Assembly: GCA_028704385.1 (NCBI GenBank)
Contig: JAQVLA010000001.1
Location: forward strand, 110,794 to 174,793
DNA: 64,000 nt
Direction of reading: 5' to 3'
Origin: Bacteroidales bacterium
GTDB lineage: Bacteria > Bacteroidota > Bacteroidia > Bacteroidales > F082
Made by a program: the position numbers and the translations under genes. This document shows, piece by piece, positions 8,348 to 19,262 of the stretch. Position 1 is the stretch's first letter. Every line of letters starts with the position of its first letter. The notes under the pieces were generated by a model. That model was not told where the DNA came from. It searched no databases and worked only from the letters and a program-made list of their open reading frames with translations.

Positions 8348-10630
8348 TTATTTCCCATTCTTTTCCTGTTTACTTTGAGCGTCGAGCACGGCAATGGTGA
8401 TCATATTCACGATTTCCGAAACGGAGCTTCCCATCTGCAGGATGTGAACCGGTTCTTTTAGTCCGTTGAGGATGGGTCCGATTACCTCAAATTTGCCCAG
8501 CTCCTGCATCAGCTTGTAGCCAATATTTGCAGATTCCAGGTTGGGGAAGATGAGGGTATTGGCTGGGCCGTCAATCAGTTTTGAAAAGGAAAAAGATTCT
8601 TTCAACAGTTCGGGGTTGAGGGCGGTGTTAACTTGTATTTCGCCATCTACTATCATATCCGGATAATGTTCATGCAGGTATTTAACGGCTTTGCGTTGTT
8701 TTTCAGGTCCTTCGCCATCCGCGGAGCCGAAATTGGAATAAGACAGCAATGCCACACGCGGCGTAAACTTAAATTCTTTAACAGTTTCGCATGCCTGAAG
8801 GGTGATGTCAACCAATTCCTGAACGCTGGGGTTTTTGTTAACGGTGCAGTCGGCAAAGAAAACGGGCCCTTTTTTGGTGTTAACGATGTACATACCCGAT
8901 ACGATTCTTGCGCCGTTTTGCCTTCCAATCACCTGAAGTGCAGGCCTGATGGTGTCGGGATAGTTACGTGTTAGGCCCGAAACCATGGCATCAGCCATTC
9001 CGGCTTCAACCATCATCGGAGCGAAATAATTGCGGTGATGCATCAAACTTCTGGCAGCTGTAAAGGTCATTCCTTTGCGCTGACGTTTCAGAAACAAGGC
9101 CTCGGCAAATTGTTTACGCCTTCCGGCCTGATCGTTGGCACCCGGGTCAACGATTTCAACATTATGAAGTTCCAGGTCGTTTTCTTTAATGATGGCTTTT
9201 ATCCTGGCCGAATTCCCCATTAAAATAGGTTCGGCAAGCCCCTCGTTGAGCACAATCTCGGCTGCCTTGAGCGTTTTATAGTTCTCGGCATCTGCGAGCA
9301 CCACGCGTTTGGGATTGTGTTTTGCCCTGGTTTTTATCTGTCGGATCAAAGGATTGGAAACATTCAATCGTTTACGCAATTCTTCAGTATAGCTATCCCA
9401 GTTTTTGATGGGCTTTTTGGCTACACCGGATTCCATTGCTGCCATTGCTACTGCCGGTGAAACGCGTTCGATCAGGCGCGGATCGGTAGGTTTTGGGATG
9501 ATGTATTCCCTCCCAAACTTAAGGTTATTCACATTAAAGGCAATGTTAACTTCTTCGGGTACTGGTTCTTTGGCTAGTTGTGCCAGTGCTTTGGAGGCTG
9601 CCAGTTTCATCTCATCATTAATTTCGGTGGCTCTCACATCCAGTGCTCCGCGAAAGATATATGGAAAACCCAGCACATTGTTTATCTGATTGGGAAAATC
9701 GCTGCGTCCGGTAGCCATAATGATGTCTTCACGGGTTGACATGGCATCGTTGTAAGAAATTTCAGGCACCGGATTGGCTAAGGCAAAAACAATCGGGTGT
9801 TCGGCCATATCAAGTAACATTTCCCGTTTGAGTACGCCACCAACCGAAAGCCCAAGAAACATATCAGCACCTTTGAGGGCTTCCTTCAGGCTCAACGGCT
9901 CACAATCAACAGCAAATTTTTTCTTGGTCTCGTTCAGATCGGTGCGGCCTTTGTGCAGGAGTCCTTTGCTGTCGAACATTAAGATGTTATTTGGATTGGC
10001 ACCGAGCTTGATATAGAGACGGGTGCATGAAATAGCAGCTGCTCCGGCTCCATTGACAACAATTTTGAGGTCTTCAATTTTTTTGCCATTGATTTCAAGG
10101 GCATTTAACAAGCCGGCAGAAGTGATGATGGCTGTGCCGTGCTGGTCGTCGTGCATCACGGGAATGGGAAGTAACTCTTTTAATTTGTCTTCGATTTTAA
10201 AGCATTCGGGAGCTTTGATATCTTCGAGATTGATGCCACCAAAGGTAGGAGCGATGGCTTTTACGATTTCTATAAATTTATCAGGATCATTTTCGTTTAC
10301 CTCAATATCAAATACATCAATATCGGCAAAAACCTTGAATAGCAATCCTTTACCTTCCATTACAGGTTTTCCGGATTCGGGCCCAATATCGCCAAGACCT
10401 AATACAGCTGTTCCGTTTGAAATAACAGCCACCAGATTTCCTTTTCCGGTATAGGTGTACACTTCTTCCGGATTTTTATTGATCGCCAGGCAGGGATCAG
10501 CTACTCCGGGTGTGTAGGCAAGGGATAAATCGCGTTGGGTACTATACGGTTTTGTTGGAATAACCTCCAGTTTGCCAGGTCGTCCGGAGGAGTGATAATG
10601 CAGTGCATCTTTGTTAAAAAGCTTGTCCAT
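8348..10630 (-). CDS. maeB: NADP-dependent malic enzyme with phosphotransacetylase-like domain
   Basis: This 760-residue two-domain protein has a malic enzyme domain at about 1-430 (YTPGVADPC, HDDQHGTA, NGAGAAAISC Rossmann motif) and a phosphotransacetylase-like C-terminal domain at about 430-760. It should decarboxylate malate to pyruvate with NADP+ and supply NADPH; in MaeB-type enzymes the PTA-like domain is regulatory (acetyl-CoA sensing) rather than catalytic. It is transcribed divergently from ruvA, a neighbourhood conserved in Bacteroidota. Length and domain order are normal. Confidence 0.94.
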   Translation of the reverse strand: MDKLFNKDALHYHSSGRPGKLEVIPTKPYSTQRDLSLAYTPGVADPCLAINKNPEEVYTYTGKGNLVAVISNGTAVLGLGDIGPESGKPVMEGKGLLFKVFADIDVFDIEVNENDPDKFIEIVKAIAPTFGGINLEDIKAPECFKIEDKLKELLPIPVMHDDQHGTAIITSAGLLNALEINGKKIEDLKIVVNGAGAAAISCTRLYIKLGANPNNILMFDSKGLLHKGRTDLNETKKKFAVDCEPLSLKEALKGADMFLGLSVGGVLKREMLLDMAEHPIVFALANPVPEISYNDAMSTREDIIMATGRSDFPNQINNVLGFPYIFRGALDVRATEINDEMKLAASKALAQLAKEPVPEEVNIAFNVNNLKFGREYIIPKPTDPRLIERVSPAVAMAAMESGVAKKPIKNWDSYTEELRKRLNVSNPLIRQIKTRAKHNPKRVVLADAENYKTLKAAEIVLNEGLAEPILMGNSARIKAIIKENDLELHNVEIVDPGANDQAGRRKQFAEALFLKRQRKGMTFTAARSLMHHRNYFAPMMVEAGMADAMVSGLTRNYPDTIRPALQVIGRQNGARIVSGMYIVNTKKGPVFFADCTVNKNPSVQELVDITLQACETVKEFKFTPRVALLSYSNFGSADGEGPEKQRKAVKYLHEHYPDMIVDGEIQVNTALNPELLKESFSFSKLIDGPANTLIFPNLESANIGYKLMQELGKFEVIGPILNGLKEPVHILQMGSSVSEIVNMITIAVLDAQSKQEKNGK

Positions 10631-10862
10631 AATTGGGTTTTTTTGAATTATTCAAAATTACGGATTTATTGCGCCCGATTGCAAAATAAAAAGTAATGAT
10701 TGCAATTTTAAAGTATTCTAAATACGTGTGTTTTCAGATGACTGGCATGGAGCTATGCAAACACAAAAACAATTACTTAGAAGAAATTTGCCGGCTAACA
10801 AGAACGAATATTTGTATTTTTGCCCACCAGACTTAGGATGCAAAATTACAAAGTCAATTACT

Positions 10863-11444
10863 ATGTACGATTTTATTTCCGGAAAAGTTGTCGAGCGAAA
10901 CCCTGCTTATGTTGTGCTTGAAAATGAAGGAATTGGCTATCTTATTCAGATTTCGTTGAATACCTTTACTGCCCTGGCCGACAGCAGCCATGCCAGACTG
11001 TATATTCACATGGCCATACGCGAAGACGCTCATGTGCTGTTTGGTTTTTTCGATCAGGCCGAGCGAAGCCTTTTTCAGTTGTTGATAACGGTTTCGGGTG
11101 TTGGTGCTAACACGGCACGCCTGATACTTTCGTCTTTGTCAACCTCAGAAACCCTTGATGCCATTGCAAACGGCAAAGTGCATGTGTTGCAAAGCGTTAA
11201 AGGAATTGGTGGAAAAACAGCACAGCGCATTGTGGTCGATTTGAAAGATAAGGTAGCCAGGGCAGGAATAAGTTCCGAAAAAGTAGAACCGCTATACAAT
11301 ACCATCAAATCGGAAGCGTTATCAGGACTGTTGATCTTGGGTTTCAATAAAAATTCAGCCGATAAAGTGTTGGATAAGCTGTTGCAACAAAACACAGAAT
11401 TTTCTGTGGAGAAACTGATTAAAGAAGCCCTGAAATTATTGTAG
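10863..11444 (+). CDS. ruvA: Holliday junction branch migration protein RuvA
   Basis: This 193-residue DNA-binding subunit of the RuvAB branch-migration motor has an N-terminal OB fold (MYDFISGKVVE), two helix-hairpin-helix motifs (ISGVGANTARLI and VKGIGGKTAQRI at about 70-130) and a C-terminal RuvB-contacting helical domain ending in IKEALKLL. I start at the ATG at 10863; the frame is open back to 10728 but that extension has no family character. It precedes sprA by 39 bases on the same strand, so the two may share transcription. Confidence 0.95.
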   Translation: MYDFISGKVVERNPAYVVLENEGIGYLIQISLNTFTALADSSHARLYIHMAIREDAHVLFGFFDQAERSLFQLLITVSGVGANTARLILSSLSTSETLDAIANGKVHVLQSVKGIGGKTAQRIVVDLKDKVARAGISSEKVEPLYNTIKSEALSGLLILGFNKNSADKVLDKLLQQNTEFSVEKLIKEALKLL

Positions 11445-11483
11445 GCAATTGGGATTGTTTTAGAATCAAAGAGTTAAGACGCA

Positions 11484-14400
11484 TTGAAGCAAACGATTAG
11501 AAAAATATTTACCGGATTACTTTTTAGTTTATTTGTCGTTTCAGAGGCTGTATCGTTACCCCTGCAGTTGGATGACAGGCCTATGGATATGCTGATTTTT
11601 CCGCAAACACCCGATACCACCCGGGTGATGCCCTATCCTGTGCCTGTTGATGATGGAGACCCCAATCACCAGCTCGACAACAGTTCGCCGCTTTATCTGA
11701 ATGACCCGCCCAATATCAAACGCGAAATAGTTTACGACCCCCTCACCGGTCAGTATATATTTGTAAGCAAAGTGGGTGATTTTACCTATCGCACACCCAC
11801 ACCCATGTCGCAGAAAGATTACCTGGATTATCAGACCCGGCAAAGTAACCGGCAATATTTTAACGAAAGGGCAGCCAGTACCACCACTGAGACTTCAGGT
11901 TCCATCATTCCTTCAATTTATATTGGAGGGGAAGCCTTCGACAGGATTTTTGGAGGAAATACCATTGATATTCGTCCACAGGGAACGGCAGAGGTTTCGT
12001 TTGGAATTGTGAGCAACAAAAGAGATGATCCACAGCTGAATGTTCGCCAGCGTCGAACCACAAATTTTGACTTTGACCAGAAGATTCAGATGAACGTGAT
12101 CGCCAAAATTGGTGATAAAATTGAGTTCAAAACAAATTATAATACAGAGGCCACTTTTCAGTTCGAAAACCGGCTTCAGCTTAAATATGAGGGAAAAGAA
12201 GATGAGGTAATCAAACTGATCGAAGCCGGCAATGTGAGCCTGCCCCTTAATACAACCCTCATCAATGGCAGTCAGGCACTCTTTGGGATTAAAACCAAAT
12301 TGCAATTTGGGCGTACTACGGTTACTGCAGTTTTTTCGCAGCAGGAAAGCGAATCAAAAAACATTACAGTGCAGGGAGGAGCTCAAACCAGCGAGTTTAA
12401 GATGAGCAGCCTTGATTACGAAGAAAACCGTCACTTCTTTATCAGCCAGTATTTTAGGGATAATTATGAAAAGGCACTCGAATCATTGCCTGTAGTAGCC
12501 TCCGATATAAATATCACCAAAGTTGAAGTATGGGTAACCAATATTGGGCCGGCACTTGAAGACAACCGCAATATTGTTGCCTTTACCGATTTGGGAGAAG
12601 GCCGGCGGGAATGGCTTTTTAATGAACAGGTAAATCCATCATTTGGTCCGCCCCTGCCAACCAACCGGTCCAATAATCTGATGACACGCCTGGATACCAA
12701 TGCGGTTCGAAATATCAATTCACTCACGGCTTACCTCTCTGGTGACCCATTGCGTATCGGACGAACGGGCTATTTTGTTTCAGGCCAGGATTTCGAAAAG
12801 ATCGAGAATGCACGAAAACTGAATCCATCAGAATATACTTTCAACAGCAAACTTGGATTCATTTCACTTAACACCACCCTCAATTCTGATCAAACACTGG
12901 CTGTGGCTTATCAATACAGCGTTATCGGATACGACAGCGTTTTTCAGGTTGGCGAATTTTCTGATCAGGGCATCAATGCACCAAAGGTACTCTCTGCCAA
13001 ATTGCTTAAGAGTACTACCCTCAACACCAATATGCCGATGTGGAACCTGATGATGAAAAACGTGTATTCAATGCGTGCCTTTCAGATAAACCGCGAAGAT
13101 TTTACATTTAATATTCTTTACTCAGGTAACCAAAATGGCGTTGCAACAGGATATTTTACCGAGGGAAATGAGGATGTAAAAGGGATTCCGCTTATCCATC
13201 TGATGAATCTGGACAACCTCAACCAGCAGAACAATCCTGTTAAGGGGGGTGATGGTGTTTTTGATTTTCTGGATAATGCGGCCACACAAGGAGGGACGAT
13301 TAATGCTGCCAACGGGAGGATTTTCTTTACCGTACTCGAGCCTTTTGGAAGCTATATCAGAAAAAAGATTTTTCCTAATGACCCCGACCTGGCTGATCGT
13401 TATGCGTATGATTCACTTTATACGGCAACTAAAGCCGCAGCAGAACAATATCCTGAGAAGAATAAGTTTATTCTGGAAGGATTTTATAAATCGCAATCCG
13501 GATCCGAGATCAACCTGAATGCCCTCAATGTACCTCAAGGTTCGGTTAAAGTTACTGCCGGCGGTGTGCCGCTCACCGAAAATGTGGATTATACAGTTGA
13601 TTACACCCTGGGACGGGTTCGGATCATCAACGAAGGAGTGTTGAGTTCGGGAACACCCATCAATATAAACCTGGAAAGTAACTCACTCTTTAGCCTGCAG
13701 CAAAAACGTATGATGGGTCTGCGCGTTGACCACGAAATTAATCGCGATTTCAGGATAGGAGGCACCTTGCTGAATCTGCACGAGCGACCACTCACTCAGA
13801 AAGTAAATTATGGTGATGACCCCATTTCGAACACCATCTATGGCATCGATCTGAGCTATCGTACCGAATCGCGCTGGCTGACAAAAATGATTGATAAACT
13901 GCCGGGTATCAGTACTAAACAGGTATCAAAAATCAATATTGATGCTGAGTTTGCACATTTTTTGCCCGGACATGCACGTGCAGTGGGAAAAACCGGAACA
14001 TCCTATATCGACGATTTCGAAGGAGCCAAATCTACCATTGACCTGCGTCAGGTGCACACCTGGTTCCTGGCCAGTACGCCACAAGGTCAGTTTGATATCT
14101 TTCCGGAAGCAGCTCCCAATACCGGATTGGATTACGGGAAAAACAGGGCAAAACTTGCCTGGTATATCATTGACCAGCTCTTCTACGATCGCTATGGCAG
14201 CCTCAGGCCTTCCAATGTGGACCGTAACGAACTTTCGAAAAACAGCGTAAGGCAGGTGCTCGAAAGGGAGGTGTTTCCGAATAAGGATATCCCTTCCGGT
14301 ACGCCAACCAACATCCCGGTATTCAACCTGGCTTATTATCCAGAAGAAAGAGGGCCTTATAATTATGATGCTGCGCCCGGAACTTACTCCCAAGGATTAA

Positions 14401-17400
14401 ATGCAGATGGCACATTACAGGCTCCTGAGTCGCGCTGGGGTGGTATCATGCGCCGCATCGAATCTTCTGACTTTGAACAAACCAATATCGAGTATCTCGA
14501 ATTCTGGATGATGGATCCGTTTTCGGAAGACCCTGAAAATCCTGGCGAATTGTATATCAACCTGGGAGATATTTCTGAAGATATTTTAAGAGATGGTCGT
14601 AAATCATACGAAAACGGACTTCCTATTTCGGAAGTGGTTGAAAATGTAGATACTACAATCTGGGGACGTGTGCCTTCCCTGCAGGCATTGGTTGAGGCGT
14701 TTAATAACAATCCCGGCTCGCGACAATATCAGGATATTGGATATGACGGGCTTAACGATGAAGATGAAGCCAACTTTCATGAACCTACCTTCCTGGATAT
14801 CATTCGCGAGCAGTTTGGTACGCAATCGGAGGCATATCAAAAGGCTTTAGCCGATCCATCAGCTGATAACTATCAGTATTTCAGAGGTTCGGCGCTGGAT
14901 TCCGATTCGCGCTATAGCAGTGTTTTGGAGCGATACAAAAACTTTAATGGTCCTGAAGGAAACTCGCCTTCTGATGATCAAAATCCGGAAGCCTATCCAA
15001 CCAGTGCCACTACAATGCCTAATGTGGAAGATATCAATCGCGACAATACCCTGAGTGAGGCCGAACGTTATTTCCAGTACCGCATCAAACTCGACCCGAA
15101 TAATATGGTTGTCGGGCAAAATTTCATAGCTGACAAACATATCGCCGAAAATGTTCCACTGGATAATGGCACAACAACGACTGTAAATTGGTATCAGTTT
15201 CGCATTCCCATTAGCCAACCTGAGAAAGTAGTAGGTAACATCGAAGATTTTCGATCGATTCGTTTCATGCGTATGTTTATGCGGGGCTTCGAAAAACCTG
15301 TGGTGCTCCGTTTTGCTACCCTTGAGCTGGTACGTGGCGAATGGCGCAAATACCGCCAGAATCTACATGCACCAGGCGAATATGTAGTAGGCGATAACGG
15401 CAATGATACTAAGTTTGATATCTCTGCTGTGAATTATGAAGAGAATAGCCACCGCGAACCTATTCCGTATGTGATTCCTCCTGGTATCGATCAGGAAATC
15501 AACTTTGGAACTACCAGTCTGGTGAGCCTCAATGAGCAATCCATGCAAATTACTATCGAAGACCTGCTGGATGGTGATTCGCGTGCTGCCTTTAAAACCA
15601 CCGATTTTGATTTTCGTCAATATAAAAAACTAAAGATGTACGTTCATGCCGAGAAATTGCATGAGCATGAGAATCTGAATTATGGTGATTTATCTGTGTT
15701 TATCCGCTTAGGTTCCGATTTCACAGAGAACTATTATGAATATGAAATTCCTTTAACTTTTACGCCCTGGCAAACCGTTGATCCCAATGTTATTTGGCCT
15801 GCAGCCAATGAGGTGGATATTAATTTGGACGAACTGGTCAAGGTGAAGCAAAACCGCAATATGGCCATGCGCAATCCCAATAGCGATATCAGTCTTATCT
15901 ATCCGTATATTGAGCAACTGGGTGACCATATTGTTAAGGTGATCGGGAATCCAAGCATCAGCGATGTGATGGGGATAATGATTGGGGTGCGTAATCCCAA
16001 ACAGCTGAGCCTCACTTCGAATGATGATGGCAACCCAAAAAGTGCTATCATCTGGGTGAATGAATTGCGCGTAACCGATTTCAACAACAAGGGCGGATGG
16101 GCAGCTACAGCACGCATCGAAACGCTGCTGGCCGATGTGGGCCGTGTGGTTGTTTCGGGCTCACACAGTACGCCCGGCTTTGGAAGTCTGGATATGAAAG
16201 TAAACGAAACAGCACGCGAAGCGGTCACCAATTTTGATATAGCAACGGATATTGACCTGGGTAAGTTTTTGCCCGAAGAAAGCGGTGTGCGCATACCCAT
16301 GCATTTCGACTATGGCGAATCGCACATCAAGCCGGAATATAATCCGCTCAATCCGGATATCAAGATGAAAGATGAGTTGGATGCCTTAGACAATAAAGCT
16401 GATCAGGATTCGCTTAAGAGATTGGTGAACGACTACACCCAACGCAAAAACATCAACTTTGTAAATGTGCGTAAAGACCGCGTAGGAACCACCCGTCAGC
16501 CCAGGATCTATGATGTGGAAAATTGGAATGTTTCGTATTCATACAGCGAGATATATCATAGAAATATTGATGTGGAGTATGACATCCGACAGACTTATCG
16601 CGGTGGATTAGGCTATAATTTTACCGCTAATCCAAAAAATGTTCAGCCGTTCAAAGCCTCTAAATGGGCTTCCAAACCCTTTATGCAGTTGATCAAGGAT
16701 TTTAATTTCTATTACCTTCCCAAGAATTTCGCCTTCCGCACGGATATGAACCGACAGTATAATGAGAAGAAATTCAGAAACAAAAGTGAAGGTGAGATTA
16801 TCACGTATCCAATATTTGCAAAGCAATGGGATTGGAACCGAAATTACGACTTTAAATTCGACCTGACCCGTTCGCTGACCCTTGATTTTTCAGCTGGAGC
16901 AAATGCCTTTATCTATGAACCTGCCGGGAATCCCGAAAGAGGAACAACCGAATGGAAAATGAACCGGGATACGATTTGGGACGAAATATTAAGTTTTGGA
17001 ACCAAAACACGTTATAATCAAAGTTTGCGGTTGAATTATACTGTTCCGATCAATAAAATCCCTCTTTTGAATTGGGTTACGGCTTCAGCAGGTTATCAGG
17101 GAGCCTATACCTGGCTGGCATCACCGCTTTCGGTACAGGATCGTATTGGTAACAGTATTGAGAACCAAAACACCAAACAGCTGAATGGCAACCTTGATTT
17201 TGTAAAATTATATAATAAGGTGGGTTATCTCAAAACGCTGAACACCCCGCAAAGGTCAGTCGGCAGGGGAGGGCCGGCACCGAGACCCGGAGCTGTTCGT
17301 CCGGGTGCCGAACCACAGCAGGATCAGGAAAATGCTGATTCAACAGAAGCCAAACCTGCAGTGAATTATTTCAAGATCGTTGCAGATCAGGTGCTTAAGC

Positions 17401-18770
17401 TGGCCATGAGTGTTAAAAAAGCTAACCTAAATTACTCTCAAAATAACGGACTATTCCTTCCGGGCTTCCTTCCCGAGCCTGATATTTTTGGACTTAATCT
17501 GGCCGCTTCCGCTCCCGGACTTGGTTTTGTGCTGGGAGATGAGGCAGATATTCGCAAACTTGCTATTGCTAATGATTGGCTCACGCGCGACTCCCTGCTT
17601 AACAGTGCCTTTGCAAAAAAGTTTACGGAGACCTTTAGTTACAAAATCAACCTGGAGCCATTGCCAGGCCTGCGTATTGACATCAATGCCGATCGTACTT
17701 ATGCACTCAATTTTCAGGAATATTTCAGAGCTGATTCCTTGGGTAATTTTAATAAATTCTCACCAACCGAAACCGGTAACTTTAGTATGTCGTATGGCAT
17801 GTGGGCTACCTCTTTTGTGAAAGCAAGAAGTGATGAAAGCTCAGAGCTATTCGATAAGCTGTTGACTAACCGGCTTGAAATTGCTAACCGGTTGGCCTAT
17901 GGCAATGCCAAATGGGTTGACGAGGGTGAGCGATACATTTACGATTCTGTTGGCGAGGCGTTCTATCCCTATGGTTATGGAGCCATTTCACCTGAAGTAG
18001 TCTTGTATTCCTTCTTATCAGCCTACGGAGGTAAAAATCCGGGGTCCATCAGCCTGAATCCTTTCCCAAAAATGCCAATCCCCAATTGGACAGTTAATTA
18101 TAATGGGCTCACGCAGATACCTTTTATCCAGAAACTGTTTAAAACAGTTAATGTGACTCATGCCTATCGTTCGGCTTATTCAGTTAGTACCTGGCGCACC
18201 AATGTTGAGTATGATCCGAAAAACACCACCAAAACATATGCAAACAGTAGTATGTTTATTCCAAAGTATGATATTGGCCAGGTTACTATTTCGGAGCAAT
18301 TTGCCCCTTTGCTGGGCATAGATGTTGGGCTGCACAACAGCCTTACTGCAAGGGTGGAATACAAGAAACAACGAAATCTTACCCTGAGTTTTATCAATAA
18401 CCAGTTAACGGAAGTTGTTGGAAATGAATTGATAATAGGAGCCGGCTACCGGTTACGCAATTTGTCGTTTATCGTTTCATCCGTCACAGGTGGAAATGCT
18501 ACACGCGCTTCGAATGATCTGATCTTAAAAGTTGATCTCGGATTCAGAACCGACAAAACCACCCTCAGACGAATTGACGAGCGCAACAGCCAGGTTTCGG
18601 CCGGACAGCGTAAAATAAATATCTACGTAACAGCTGATTATACCTTTAGTAATCGTTTGAGTATGCAGGCCTATTTCAGACGCGATATGTCGGATCCTTT
18701 TGTATCCAGTCAATTCAAAAATTCAAATACAGCAGGTGGTGTCACGATGCGATTTAGCCTGGCACAATAA
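11484..18770 (+). CDS. sprA: SprA, outer-membrane translocon of the type IX secretion system
   Basis: This giant protein of 2428 residues (start codon TTG) has a signal peptide of about 25 residues. SprA forms the very large beta-barrel channel through which T9SS cargo crosses the outer membrane, and it is required for gliding in Flavobacterium johnsoniae. Supporting features are the size (family about 2300-2500), aspartate/asparagine-rich strand repeats, the DDFEGAKS segment near residue 850, and a C-terminal barrel strand ending in VTMRFSLAQ. A low-complexity Gly/Pro/Arg-rich insert (GRGGPAPRPGAVRPG, about residue 1930) precedes the last part. Context (ruvA upstream; gcvH, VanZ and TonB downstream) matches other Bacteroidota. 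Confidence 0.94.
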   Translation: MKQTIRKIFTGLLFSLFVVSEAVSLPLQLDDRPMDMLIFPQTPDTTRVMPYPVPVDDGDPNHQLDNSSPLYLNDPPNIKREIVYDPLTGQYIFVSKVGDFTYRTPTPMSQKDYLDYQTRQSNRQYFNERAASTTTETSGSIIPSIYIGGEAFDRIFGGNTIDIRPQGTAEVSFGIVSNKRDDPQLNVRQRRTTNFDFDQKIQMNVIAKIGDKIEFKTNYNTEATFQFENRLQLKYEGKEDEVIKLIEAGNVSLPLNTTLINGSQALFGIKTKLQFGRTTVTAVFSQQESESKNITVQGGAQTSEFKMSSLDYEENRHFFISQYFRDNYEKALESLPVVASDINITKVEVWVTNIGPALEDNRNIVAFTDLGEGRREWLFNEQVNPSFGPPLPTNRSNNLMTRLDTNAVRNINSLTAYLSGDPLRIGRTGYFVSGQDFEKIENARKLNPSEYTFNSKLGFISLNTTLNSDQTLAVAYQYSVIGYDSVFQVGEFSDQGINAPKVLSAKLLKSTTLNTNMPMWNLMMKNVYSMRAFQINREDFTFNILYSGNQNGVATGYFTEGNEDVKGIPLIHLMNLDNLNQQNNPVKGGDGVFDFLDNAATQGGTINAANGRIFFTVLEPFGSYIRKKIFPNDPDLADRYAYDSLYTATKAAAEQYPEKNKFILEGFYKSQSGSEINLNALNVPQGSVKVTAGGVPLTENVDYTVDYTLGRVRIINEGVLSSGTPININLESNSLFSLQQKRMMGLRVDHEINRDFRIGGTLLNLHERPLTQKVNYGDDPISNTIYGIDLSYRTESRWLTKMIDKLPGISTKQVSKINIDAEFAHFLPGHARAVGKTGTSYIDDFEGAKSTIDLRQVHTWFLASTPQGQFDIFPEAAPNTGLDYGKNRAKLAWYIIDQLFYDRYGSLRPSNVDRNELSKNSVRQVLEREVFPNKDIPSGTPTNIPVFNLAYYPEERGPYNYDAAPGTYSQGLNADGTLQAPESRWGGIMRRIESSDFEQTNIEYLEFWMMDPFSEDPENPGELYINLGDISEDILRDGRKSYENGLPISEVVENVDTTIWGRVPSLQALVEAFNNNPGSRQYQDIGYDGLNDEDEANFHEPTFLDIIREQFGTQSEAYQKALADPSADNYQYFRGSALDSDSRYSSVLERYKNFNGPEGNSPSDDQNPEAYPTSATTMPNVEDINRDNTLSEAERYFQYRIKLDPNNMVVGQNFIADKHIAENVPLDNGTTTTVNWYQFRIPISQPEKVVGNIEDFRSIRFMRMFMRGFEKPVVLRFATLELVRGEWRKYRQNLHAPGEYVVGDNGNDTKFDISAVNYEENSHREPIPYVIPPGIDQEINFGTTSLVSLNEQSMQITIEDLLDGDSRAAFKTTDFDFRQYKKLKMYVHAEKLHEHENLNYGDLSVFIRLGSDFTENYYEYEIPLTFTPWQTVDPNVIWPAANEVDINLDELVKVKQNRNMAMRNPNSDISLIYPYIEQLGDHIVKVIGNPSISDVMGIMIGVRNPKQLSLTSNDDGNPKSAIIWVNELRVTDFNNKGGWAATARIETLLADVGRVVVSGSHSTPGFGSLDMKVNETAREAVTNFDIATDIDLGKFLPEESGVRIPMHFDYGESHIKPEYNPLNPDIKMKDELDALDNKADQDSLKRLVNDYTQRKNINFVNVRKDRVGTTRQPRIYDVENWNVSYSYSEIYHRNIDVEYDIRQTYRGGLGYNFTANPKNVQPFKASKWASKPFMQLIKDFNFYYLPKNFAFRTDMNRQYNEKKFRNKSEGEIITYPIFAKQWDWNRNYDFKFDLTRSLTLDFSAGANAFIYEPAGNPERGTTEWKMNRDTIWDEILSFGTKTRYNQSLRLNYTVPINKIPLLNWVTASAGYQGAYTWLASPLSVQDRIGNSIENQNTKQLNGNLDFVKLYNKVGYLKTLNTPQRSVGRGGPAPRPGAVRPGAEPQQDQENADSTEAKPAVNYFKIVADQVLKLAMSVKKANLNYSQNNGLFLPGFLPEPDIFGLNLAASAPGLGFVLGDEADIRKLAIANDWLTRDSLLNSAFAKKFTETFSYKINLEPLPGLRIDINADRTYALNFQEYFRADSLGNFNKFSPTETGNFSMSYGMWATSFVKARSDESSELFDKLLTNRLEIANRLAYGNAKWVDEGERYIYDSVGEAFYPYGYGAISPEVVLYSFLSAYGGKNPGSISLNPFPKMPIPNWTVNYNGLTQIPFIQKLFKTVNVTHAYRSAYSVSTWRTNVEYDPKNTTKTYANSSMFIPKYDIGQVTISEQFAPLLGIDVGLHNSLTARVEYKKQRNLTLSFINNQLTEVVGNELIIGAGYRLRNLSFIVSSVTGGNATRASNDLILKVDLGFRTDKTTLRRIDERNSQVSAGQRKINIYVTADYTFSNRLSMQAYFRRDMSDPFVSSQFKNSNTAGGVTMRFSLAQ

Positions 18771-18831
18771 TGTTTATGATTTCTTCATGTATTTTAGAAT
18801 GAATTTAAGCTGGCAGGCATGTAAAAAAGTG

Positions 18832-18839
18832 TAAATTTG
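18832..18839 (+). promoter_or_regulatory. candidate promoter -7 box for gcvH
   Basis: TAAATTTG matches TAnnTTTG and ends 30 bases before the gcvH ATG. No clear -33 TTTG is seen at the expected distance, so this is a weak call. Confidence 0.35.
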
Positions 18840-18869
18840 AAGCCAGAATAAAACCAAAATTTTTGTCAT

Positions 18870-19250
18870 ATGAATATTCCTGCCGGATTAAAGTACACCA
18901 AGGATCACGAATGGATCCGTGTGGAAGGCGATGAAGCCTTTATTGGGATTACTGATTTTGCTCAGAAAGAATTGGGCGACATCGTTTTTATTGAGGTTGA
19001 TACCCTTGATGAAACACTCGATGCAGAAGAAACCTTTGGCACCATAGAAGCAGTAAAAACAGTTTCTGATCTGTTTATGCCGGTAAGTGGTACAGTAATA
19101 GAAGTTAACGAATCACTTGAGGATGCTCCTGAAACGGTTAACAAGGATCCTTATGGTGATGGTTGGATAGTAAAAGTGAAAATGGCTGATTCTGCTCAAT
19201 TGAATAACTTACTTGATGCAGATGCCTACAAAGCACTTGTTGAAGCCTGA
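18870..19250 (+). CDS. gcvH: glycine cleavage system H protein
   Basis: This 126-residue lipoyl carrier shuttles the aminomethyl group between the P, T and L proteins of the glycine cleavage system. The lipoylation motif is [12 protein letters not shown], with the modified lysine at about Lys63, and the N-terminus [14 protein letters not shown] is typical. No gcvP, gcvT or lpd gene is in the window. The gene lies 99 bases after sprA and 12 bases before the VanZ-like gene. Confidence 0.96.
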   Translation: MNIPAGLKYTKDHEWIRVEGDEAFIGITDFAQKELGDIVFIEVDTLDETLDAEETFGTIEAVKTVSDLFMPVSGTVIEVNESLEDAPETVNKDPYGDGWIVKVKMADSAQLNNLLDADAYKALVEA

Positions 19251-19262
19251 TTAAACTGATTT

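Noticed and set aside
10728..10862. N-terminal extension of ruvA
   Set aside because: Canonical RuvA begins at MYDFISGK (10863), and the extension has no family similarity.
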